Source: Alopecurus myosuroides
Taxonomy: Eukaryota; Streptophyta; Magnoliopsida; Poales; Poaceae
Assembly: GCA_028641055.1 (NCBI GenBank)
Contig: CM054062.1
Span: forward strand, 13,180,826-13,244,825
DNA length: 64,000 nucleotides
Direction: 5' to 3'
How positions within the stretch are numbered: the first letter of the stretch is position 1; each line of letters opens with the position of its first letter. This document shows positions 55,725 through 64,000 of the stretch, piece by piece. The translations under genes and the position numbers were made by a program. The notes under the pieces are model-generated. The model had not been told where the DNA came from. It saw nothing but the letters and a program-made list of their open reading frames with translations, and ran no database searches.

Positions 55725-56398
55725 TTTTCTTCCTTCTTACTAATATTCCTGAAATCTCCATGAAGAAATGAAACATCTCCAAACATACCAATGTCTGGGT
55801 TAGTTTAGGAGTGAAAACCATATGAAAAATCCAATAAAACAAGGGGGAATGGCTACGGAAAATAGCACAAAAAATATAGCCATCACTAGGTGGGGCCCAT
55901 GGCCTCACAATGTGCACCACCATCCCCTTAGTTTTTCCCTGATTTAGTTGACAAATAAATGAGTAGGAAAAGAGGTAAAAGGGAAAATGAAAGAAGGGGG
56001 ATTGGACTCCATCTAGGAATCCAATCCGAGTTGCCCTGGAGGGATGGTGCGGACACCTCCTCCATTGTGCATCACCTCTCTTGGATTGGGAGTAGGACCC
56101 CCTCTCCCAAGGAAACTCTCCCCTCTCCTCCAACTATAAAAGGGCCCCAAACCCTTGAGGCAAAACACACAATTGACTCTCTAGCCTCTCTCAAGTTGAT
56201 TTGAGGGTCTAACTAGGATTGCGGTGTAAATCCATACTCCTGCTTGTGCGATGGATTGCACTGTTGTATCTACAGTACAAGATGCGAGCTTGTGCTTGGG
56301 ACAGACTAAGGTGCGCTCCGAGTGAATTGAGATCCTGTCGATTAGTCATATCAACAAATCCCTCGGGTGAACCGGTAGGGTTTCGAGTAGAGGAACGA
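55725..56398 (+). mobile_element. LTR 3' part, plus orientation
   Basis: A U3 tail with repeated 'GGAATCCAATCC'-type words, a TATAAA box (56135-56140) and an AAGGGCCCCAAACCC leader, as in copia LTRs. It may be the other half of the LTR at 53363-54512, split by 54513-55724. Confidence 0.4.
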
Positions 56399-57532
56399 TG
56401 TACGCACTGGTGATCTTGACGGCTAACAAGGAGAAAAGATTTACACAGGTTCGGGTCCCTCATAGAGGTAAAAACCCTTACTCCTACTTTTCTGATCTGT
56501 ATTATGGCGAGATATTCGAGTTGTTACAATGGCGATGCCGTGGTGGTGTGTATGGGGTATCCCGTGTATTGTCTAGTCTAGAATTGTATCTAGTCGTGGC
56601 TTGTATCTTGTTCCTCTCTCTCTTCTCTCCTCCCTCCTGGCTTTATATATGGAGCTAGGAGGGGTTTACATGAGTCATAGTAGACTACGAATAGGAGTTC
56701 TTGTCTTGTGCTTCAAGAAATCAACTATAGCTTCTTGGACCCGGATGGGCCTTCAAGTGGGCTTCCCGTAGCGTAGCAGCCGGTAGGCTCAAGTAGGGGA
56801 CGTGTTGAGTGTCCCCACGTCACCGGGTAGACTCATCTGATAGGCCTGGGAGTCATCCCCACGTCAGTAGACCCCGAGTGTTTGTTCGACTGAGAATAGT
56901 CGAGTAAGCACTCAAAAACTCGTTTCTGGATTTTGCGACTGAGTAGTCAAATACTTGATCTGAAGGACGTGTACCCTGTGTGGGATGTACTCGATAAGGC
57001 GTACGGAGTCGACGCGAAAGTCGTGTAGTCAACGAGACGGACGGCGTCAACGTAGTGGAGATCGTGTAGTTGTCGCGGGCGTGGCGGAGTCGCACGACGT
57101 GGAAGTTGTGTAGTTGACGCGGACGCTCAACCACCGAGTCCACACAAGAAGATTGACCCAAAAAGTCTTCAAGATGTTCTGATTTCACGAATTGTCCTGC
57201 GCTGTCGTATGCGTCTCGTCGAGGCGGACAAGTTTGATGTTTTGATTTTCTTCATCTGAATTAATATGCGGTTTGTACGACCACAATAAGGATCTGGACG
57301 AAGAAATCTGACAGAGCTCCTCAGGTACGCGGCCAGCGTGTCAGATGCTTCCGACGCGGTAGTACGTCGAGTGCGCGCGTAGCGCTCGTTGGTTGCGCTA
57401 TCAGCGCTCATTGAGTGTGCGGCCAACGCTCCCGATGGGAGTAGCCCCCGAGTCTATGTGTGATTATTTGTAATTGGTAATAGACTCAAAGTTCTTCTAA
57501 CCTCGCTTCTTCGATTTATTGGGTGCACGACA
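56399..57532 (-). mobile_element. gypsy-type LTR, minus orientation
   Basis: Starts TGTACGCACTGG and ends GCACGACA. On the minus strand the LTR begins TGTCG, like A, B, D and E. It has the leader (ACACAGGTTCGGGTCCC complement), TATA box at 56643-56650 and a long U3 with CGAGTAG words. The motif GCTCCCGATGGGAGTAGCCC occurs twice (57428 and 57534), so the exact U3 end is uncertain. Confidence 0.5.
56633..56662 (-). promoter_or_regulatory. TATA box inside a 10-bp imperfect inverted repeat
   Basis: CCTCCTGGCT and AGCTAGGAGG (9 of 10 complementary) flank TTATATATGG. Confidence 0.6.
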
Positions 57533-58395
57533 GTGCTCCCGATGGGAGTAGCCCCCGAGGCTATCTTCGACTCGTAGAGTCGGGCATAGGCTCAAGTTGT
57601 TCTGAACATAACCCTGTGTGCTTGTCTTCTGTTAGCTCGCGGATGAGGACATGCGTCGACTCCCGGAGGAGGATATGTGTCGACTCCGAGCGGAGAATAT
57701 GTTTCGATTGTCGATTCTGAGCGGAGGATATGTATCGACTGTCGACTCCGAGCGGAGGATATGTGTCGAATGTCGACTCCGAGCGGAGGATATGTGTCGA
57801 ATGTCGACTCCGAGCGGAGGATATGTGTCGACTGTCGACTCCGAGCGGAGGATATGTGTCGACTCTGAGCGGAGGATTATCGACTCCCAAAGGTGCAACC
57901 AATGTTGTGGTTCCTGCGTTGCAGTTGCAGCCATATAAACGGATGTGGTTAAATAATTTAATAACAGTGTTGTGTCTAGAAAAATGTACGAAACAAGCTG
58001 TTGCTCGGGTTAATCTTGGTTGCGAACCAACAATCTATCGACTCGCATAGTCGAGTATGGCCTGTTGGTAGACAATGATTTTACCATACGCGAAACTTTT
58101 GCATCGTACGCTGTGCATTTTCATTAGCCTGACAGCCATTGTCTCTGCTCCTTGCCGACGTGTCAGTTGCTGCTGCAAACCGGGTCGAAGTCAAGGGTCG
58201 ACGTCAGGCAGTATCAGCTACTCGGGTTGTAGCGTGTAAATGTAGTAATTTAACGCGCAACATGACGGGTGTCGAGTATACATGTGGTTTACGGGGCGCA
58301 GCCCCCAAGTGTCAGGTGTGGCTTCACATCAGATTATAAACATAAAAAGGTAAATTTGTCGACTCGTATGAGAGGAACTTATCTTTGTGTGACAC
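57533..58395 (-). other. internal region next to the 56.4-57.5 kb LTR
   Basis: Polypurine-like sequence on the minus strand at 57533-57560, then a 31-bp minisatellite, then CGAGT-rich sequence without a convincing ORF up to another LTR fragment. Confidence 0.4.
57660..57882. repeat. 31-bp minisatellite
   Basis: About seven units of the type CTCCGAGCGGAGGATATGTG plus TCGAMTGTCGA; complete 31-bp units start at 57683, 57714, 57745, 57776 and 57807, then shorter ones. Because 31 is not a multiple of 3, the units stay open in several frames on both strands, producing spurious ORFs. Confidence 0.9.
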
Positions 58396-59090
58396 TGCTG
58401 AAAGTAAAGTATGGGCACCAAGAGGGGGGTGAATAGGTGCTACGACCAATTTTAATTTTTCTTTAACAATTAGGCTTGACACAAAGGTAAATTCTCTAGA
58501 TGATGCAACTACGGTGAATTTACCTATATGACAAGGACAAACACAATAACAATACAAGAAAGAGTAAAGGAGGAAGGGAACGAGGTAACCGATATGAAGC
58601 ACACGGAGACACGATATGTTCCCGAGTTCCTCCTTGTTAAGGGAGTACGTCTCGTTGGAGGGGTGTGAGCTCACCACGAAGGCCTACTCAACGCCACAAA
58701 GGCCTCACCCTATTCTCCGATGAACCCCGCCACAAAGGCCTAGTCCACCTTCCACTATTGATCCCCTTTGAGGCGGGAATCGAGTCATTTACAAGCAGGC
58801 TTGGGGCACACACCCACAACCAAATTGGGGGCTCCCAACAATCTCAAATCACCAGCAAGTGTAGCAATGGAGTCTAGGTTTTCCACAAGGAAACCCTAGA
58901 CTAGATCCCTCTAGAATATGAGGGGGAAATGAAGATCGGCTCGGTGAAGATGTAGTTCGGGGTCTTATCCTTCGATCCTCCAAGTACCAACGAGTTTGGG
59001 TGGAGGGATTGGGAGAAATCTAACTTTGGAGGCTCAATAAATGCTTGTCTTTAATGCTAGAGCGAGCAACCTTTTGGGGAAGAAGGGGAT

Positions 59091-59106
59091 GGGCTATTTA
59101 TAGCCC
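59091..59106 (-). promoter_or_regulatory. palindromic TATA box
   Basis: GGGCTA-TTTA-TAGCCC; on the minus strand GGGCTATAAATAGCCC. Perfect arms. Confidence 0.65.
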
Positions 59107-59139
59107 CCTCCCCAAACTAGCCGTTTGACCATTTTTCGT

Positions 59140-59523
59140 GCCTAGCGGTACTACCACTGGGGTCAGCGGTACTACCGCTACCTGGAAACGTGAGCGGTAC
59201 TGGAGTGTCCCAGACACAGGGCGCGAGCGGTACCACAGGAGAAGTACCTTGGTACTCCAGCAGCGGTACTACCGCGAGTGCACACCGGTACTACCGCTGG
59301 CCACACCTTTGAATTAAATCGAAGTGGTTGGCGGTAGTACTAGGGCACTACCGCTCTAGTACCATAAACGTTACCGTGAGCAACTTCTTGCTGGCGGTAC
59401 TAGGGCCGGTACTGAGGGAGGTACTACCGCTTCCTGTAAGCAGCGGTACTACCGCCAGACAATAACGGTACTACCGTTGAGCAAGGATTTTCTCCTACAT
59501 CAATATGACCATAGCGGTACTAC
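59140..59523. repeat. cluster of GCGGTACTACCGC palindromes
   Basis: About a dozen perfect or near-perfect copies in both orientations (for example 59163, 59262, 59430-59460), separated by 10-30 bp. Confidence 0.8.
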
Positions 59524-60424
59524 TGTCGTGGTGGTGTCACGGCAGATGCCATAGGATGGCTAAAGATGTGGGGACGATGGACGCTGGAGGTGCTCGGGGA
59601 GGGATCACGCGACGAGTAGCCGCGTGGTGTAAGAAGTAAACACTACAAACAACACGATCTACCCAGGTTCAGGGCCCTCGTGAGGAGGTAAAACCCCTAC
59701 TCCTGCCTTTCTTTGTGTATATTGGTATCTCACCGAGTAGCCACAGTACAATGTTCTCGCTACCGAGTAGCCACTCTCCTCTCTAGATGATGAACTAGGG
59801 CAAGAACTAGGTCAAGATGTGTCCCTTGTAAGCGATCTCGTAAACGATGCCTCACGCAGGAGGCGGCGGGGCACCTTATATACCTGGTGCCCAGCCGGAT
59901 ACGTCCAAACATGGACAAGTGTCGACATAGTGTGCACATCGTCCTTCTTCCGGGTTCCCGCTGACACCTTTGGTTCTTGATCTTGGCTGTATCTAGAAAG
60001 TCGTTGGGCAAAACAAGAGGACAGACTGGTATCACTGTACCTAAGCACAGAGTAGGCCCCCCTTATCCTGCCACAGCCTGCTTCCATGCTGTCACTGTCA
60101 GGCAGGCCGGTCCCAGATGAACAGTAGTTCGAATGCTGCCAAGTACGGACCCAGGATACGCGGGATCCTGTGTCAGAACGGCTCCTTTGACTTTCTGGCC
60201 CGAGTAGGTTCCCGCCAATTGTTCCCGCCAATTGTACTCGGGCCAACTCTTCTACTCGACTGGATGTAACTTGACGGATATCTCCTTCCGGGCATCTTGA
60301 GGAGAAACCGAGTAGCTGTCGACCGGGTAGCGAGTACCGGGTAGTCGGCTACTCGACAAAACCTTTCTTCCGTAAGACGCCTTTACCACTTGCCTTTACC
60401 CTACTCGGGGGTAACCCCCCGACA
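59524..60424 (-). repeat. 3' LTR of element D
   Basis: 901 bp. TATA box inside GGGCACC/GGTGCCC arms at 59869-59892, as in A and B. Confidence 0.93.
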
Positions 60425-61130
60425 GCAGTCCCCGAAGCTGGTTGAGCCTTGTGAACTCGTTCACTAGACTCTGCCAGCTTAAAACCAACCTTTGCCTCAT
60501 AGCCCTTGAACCTCAAGATGCCGAGTAAACGGCCTCCGAGTAGGACTCTGACGAGTATCTTCTGTCTCTTGTCTTCTGAGTAGCACTCGCTTTCTACTCT
60601 GTAACCGAGTAAAAAGACTTAGAGGATTTTCTTGAATGGAGCCGTTGCGGCGCAGAGCACCATCCGGCCGTCCGTGCGGCAGCCGGACGCGTGTCAAGCA
60701 TCCACGACCCTGTCGTTTCGCTCCCCACGACACATCGTGCCACGTGCCCAGTTTTCATGGGGCGGGCCCACCGGCGCGTTATGTCCCATCAATCGTAATA
60801 ACAGGCCACGATCTGGTCGTGGGATCCACTGTGGCCGTTACGCGCGCGTTCCGCGCTGTCGTGTGTTTCTGTCCGGCCACAGGCCCCACCACACGGCCAT
60901 CATGGCCACGATCGATCCCACTACGCCGACGGTAACGGTAAACCCGCGGAGAGGGTATAAATACCCCCGCCGGTAACTTCCTTTTCCCCTTCCCTTGCAC
61001 TATTCCTTTTCCGTCCATTGCCTTCCTCCGCCACCGAGCTCTCCGCCGCCGCGCAAGCTTTCGCGCTGCCGCGGATTCAATTCGCCCCACCAACTCCGTC
61101 CAACTTCTTCCACTCTTCCCACTCGCAACG
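60425..61130 (+). promoter_or_regulatory. promoter and leader of D's antisense gene
   Basis: Begins with the complement of the polypurine tract (60425-60443). TATAAATA at 60956-60963 lies within GGGTAT-AA-ATACCC, followed by a pyrimidine-rich stretch (CTTCCTTTTCCCCTTCCC) and a GC-rich leader up to ATG 61131. This is 175 bp from TATA to ATG, against 168 bp in B. Confidence 0.7.
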
Positions 61131-63979
61131 ATGGCCAAAGCCGGCTGGGCGGGCTCCACTGTCACCAGCGAAGATTTCGCCTGGCTCGTTAACACCAGAA
61201 GAGTTCCGCCCGGCGTGGAGTGCCGGGCGCCCGGCGATGAAACCGTGCCCACCCCACGGGAGGGTGAGCGCGTCGTGTTCATGTCGCACTTCGAGCGCGG
61301 CTTTGGACTGCCGGCCTCCGAGTTTCTCCGTAAGTTCCTCGATCACTTTGGCCTGCAGATGCATCATCTGCCGCCGAACGTCGTCGTCTTCCTCGCATAC
61401 CACGCCGTGGTGTGCGAGGCCTTCCTCGGCATCCTTCCGACGACGGATACCTGGCTGAGGTATTTCCACCTCCGCCAGCAGACAACCGGGAAGAAGGACA
61501 GCGCGGGCGTTGGCCGCGCCACCGACACCGGCTGCGCCATGATGGTGCAGCGGTCGGGGACCAACCATCCCCGCGTCAAGGGTCTGGACTCAGTCCGGAT
61601 GTGGCAGAAGACCTTCTTCTACGTGAAGAACATCCCTGCCACCGAAGGGGCCCAGGTTGCTGACAGGATCAATCTTCCCGCCTGGAGCCTCCGTGCTCCC
61701 ACCGGGAAGAACTGGAAGGAGAAGCCCGCCAACGACGACAACGCCATCGAGATAGAAGAGAGGCTTGGCTGGCTGATAGAGCAGGGCCTCAAGAATGACG
61801 ATCCGGTGGCCTGCTGGTTCCAGCGCCGAGTGCTGCCTCTGCAGGAGCGCTGCCATCTCATGTGCTACATGGGAGGCTGCCGCGACCGTACCAGGACGAC
61901 AACCATCGAGATCGACAACATCGACGTCCCCGGGCACGCAAGGGCTATCTTGATGACGAGCCTCAACGACCATTGGCAGTACGGGTTCGTCCCGTATAGC
62001 CGCGTCAAACCGATTGAGCGGGTACGTCTTCCTTACTTTGTTTCTGTATATGCCTTCCGAGTAGATAACTCCGACTAGCCATTGCCCTCTGCACGCCTTT
62101 CCGAGTAGGATATTCAGCAATCATGCTTAGGCTTAGTATGCTTCGTGCTCGCATACCCATCCGAGTAGGACATTCAGCAATCATGCTTAGGCTTAGTATG
62201 CTTCGTGTTTGCATGCCCATCCGAGTAGGATTCCATCCTGCTACTCGGCTAGCCAGTGACGCTTCTCTGCTCTTCAGGTCCTTACTCGCCAGATTATTGA
62301 AAGCTGCGAAAGTTTCAAGGGCAACTGGGTTCCTGACCGCGAGGAGGACGACGTGCCCTCCTTCGACGCCGCAGATCAAGTCAACTTTCCACCTTCCTCC
62401 ACCAAAGAGAAGCGCGCCGCCGAACCATCCCTTCGCGATTGGTCCGATGACGAATTCGAAGGTAATTGCGTACTCACCTTGCTTGCTTCCGAGAAGTACC
62501 AATCTATCGCTTTGCTGTTTTTGATCCACTCCTCTTCTCTTTTGAATTCATAGATGATGTTGATGATGAGGATGAGAACAGGGGCGATGCGGCCCTTGTC
62601 GTCAAACCTTTGTCCGTTGCCGCTCCTGACACCCGCAAGCGTACCGGTAGTGACGCCCAAGAGCCTCCAGCAAAAAGGAGGAAGCCAGCCGAGAAGAAAG
62701 CGACCAAGGTAGTCGCGAAAAGACCAAGGCGGAAGCTTGCCTCCACCAGCGCGTAAGTTTCCTCTCCGTTATCTTTCTTCTCGCACGGTGCTAATTTCCC
62801 CAATTCTCTTCTAATTTCTGAATCTTTCTTCTCTGCAGACCTCCCATGGATGCGAGTGCTGCTCTTGCGCCAGATCAAGCCAAGAAGCCAGCACCGCTTA
62901 TTAATCTTGATGATGATGAGGATGAGGCCGCCAATGCCCAGAGTACTGATGCTCAAGGGGCGGATTCAGAGCAGCAGTCCCGTGCGGAACCAGCAGCACA
63001 AGACACTGTTGCACACCAGGAGAGGCCCCCGTCTCCTCCGGCCAACACTGCCGAGGAGACGCAAGACGCAGAGATGCAGGACAGCGCCGCCCTTGAGCGG
63101 CCAGAGATTGAGCCAGAGCAGCCAAGCACAGGAGCTGCTGATCAAGTGAACCCCGCTGCCGAGCAGCGGGTAGAAGACGCCACCGCCACGGATGCCACTG
63201 TGGCGGGTGCCTACCCCCTGAGCGACGCGCAAGCAAGCGCCACACCGAGTGACGCCCGGCCGACTGGCGCGCCGGATAGCGCGCCCTTGGCGCCATCAGC
63301 TGACCAAGCCAGGCAACAGGCCCTGGAAGCTCTGAGGCGGGAGACCGAGAGGAGGGCGGCCGAGAAGGAAACTGCCGAGAAGGCAGAAGCTGGGGAGAAA
63401 ACCGCCGAGGAGGAGGCCTCCGAGAAGCAGCGCGCCGAGAGGGCAAAGACCAAGGGGTCCGAGAAGCAGCGCGCCGAGAAGCAGTTGGCTATTCGCGCGC
63501 CTGGTCCGGTTGCTACTGCTACCTCCGCTGCTCTTGCTGCTGCTGGTCAGCCTTGCTTCCCGGATTACATGGTGCAGATTAGCCAGCAAAGCCAGATCGG
63601 CTTCTCTCCCCAAGATAAGCAGCTTGCCCTCCAGAAGGGAAGGAAAGCCGTAGCCGTGAACTCCCCTCCCCCGGCTTCAAGCCAGAACAAACTCGTCACC
63701 ATCGCTTCTCGGGGAGCCCAGGATACAGCTATAACATCACGGAGCCTCGAACAGGTAATTGACACCATTGGCTTCATCGACGCCAAGTGGGACAGCAAGG
63801 TACTTGGCACTGACAACTGGCACGGTCTTGGGCTGGGCGCAATCGACCACATGCGCGTAGAGTGGAACAAAGTGGATCTGGGTTACAAACCCATGACCGT
63901 CTCCACCGAGACCGCCACTCTCGCCGCCAAGATGTTCCTGCACCGCAAGAACGCCGAGGACATCGAGCAAGCCTATGCG
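61131..63979 (+). CDS. Element D antisense gene, exons 1-4 (continues past the window)
   Basis: Exons: 61131-62021 (891 bp, same as B), 62278-62461 (184, same as B), 62554-62752 (199; 18 bp shorter), 62839-63979 (1141; 18 bp shorter). All differences are multiples of three and every site is GT-AG. No stop in the four exons. Exon 1 carries the Transposase_28-like domain (MAKAGWAGSTVTSEDFAWLV). Exon 4 ends NAEDIEQAYA before GTAAGTC at 63980. Role unknown; see the B copy. Confidence 0.85.
62100..62235 (+). repeat. minisatellite in intron 1 of D's antisense gene
   Basis: Two 60-bp units and a partial third, each with CCGAGTAGGA then CAATCATGCTTAGGCTTAGT and a GCATGCCCATC-like end. Counterpart of the arrays in A and B. 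Confidence 0.8.
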
Positions 63980-64000
63980 GTAAGTCTTACTTGTTCTTCC

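Larger units (their letters stand above)
58396..59523 (-). mobile_element. LTR fragment interrupted by element D
   Basis: The left end has CACCAAGAGGGGGGTGAATAG, the complement of a common grass LTR 3' end. A minus-strand TATA box lies at 59094-59101. U3 (59140-59523) is packed with GCGGTACTACCGC palindromes and is cut off where D inserted. Confidence 0.5.
59524..64000 (-). mobile_element. Element D: relative of B in minus orientation, cut by the window edge
   Basis: The LTR 59524-60424 reads TGTCGTGGTGG...GGGGTAACCCCCCGACA on the plus strand, the reverse of B's LTR. The polypurine tract follows on its right, so this is the 3' LTR and the internal region runs to the right. The antisense gene is therefore on the plus strand. 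The other end, and hence the target duplication, is outside the window. Confidence 0.93.

Noticed and set aside
55510..56133. Minus-strand ORF of 207 codons
   Set aside because: Spans two different LTR fragments and reads against the LTR promoter; no domain seen.
57660..57882. CRISPR-like array
   Set aside because: Units are contiguous without unique spacers, and the context is a plant retrotransposon.
57561..57938. Repetitive ORFs on both strands (RRICVDSERRICV type)
   Set aside because: Produced by the 31-bp minisatellite, which stays open in several frames.

Overview
The window is a nest of grass LTR retrotransposons. I found no host gene, rRNA, tRNA or CRISPR array. The type of organism is inferred: a pooid grass with a large, repeat-rich genome. 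The evidence is Ty3/gypsy elements of the dual-RNase-H (Tat-like) kind, a degraded BARE/Angela-like copia LTR and wheat-type gypsy LTRs.

Layout. 1-9130 holds old, AT-rich remains of LTR elements. 9136-51363 is element A (TSD GACAT), whose polyprotein is riddled with stops. Inside A's integrase sits element C, 16208-41917 (TSD TGAAG). Inside the 3' part of C sits element B, 21624-36701 (TSD CCCGG). A small aberrant element, E (48011-49334, TSD GCGCG), interrupts A's antisense gene. 51369-59523 again holds old LTR fragments (copia-like, gypsy-like, a 31-bp minisatellite, a palindrome-rich LTR). A fourth relative of B, element D, runs in minus orientation from 59524 off the right edge. LTR divergence counted by eye (A about 3 %, C about 1.7 %, B about 0.2 %) agrees with the nesting order.

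Gene content. Each element of this group pairs a plus-sense gag-pro-RT-RNaseH-aRNH-integrase polyprotein with an antisense, multi-exon gene between integrase and the 3' LTR. The antisense gene has its own TATA box, GT-AG introns and an N-terminal domain resembling the 'putative gypsy type transposon' (Transposase_28) family. In B its eight exons join into one frame of 1291 codons plus stop, and in C six coding exons join into 912 codons plus stop. In the same elements the polyprotein is damaged: B has YVDN for YVDD and a frameshift in integrase; C has almost no gag, a frameshift and a stop.

Most notable signals: (1) the antisense genes are intact where pol is dead; (2) A and B share an in-frame UAG at exactly the protease/RT boundary; (3) nearly every TATA box, in LTRs and in antisense promoters, sits inside a GC-rich inverted repeat, and the arms differ between promoters; (4) the family-specific octamer CTACTCGG is scattered through LTRs, introns and coding sequence; (5) a coding minisatellite repeats the polypurine-tract motif.
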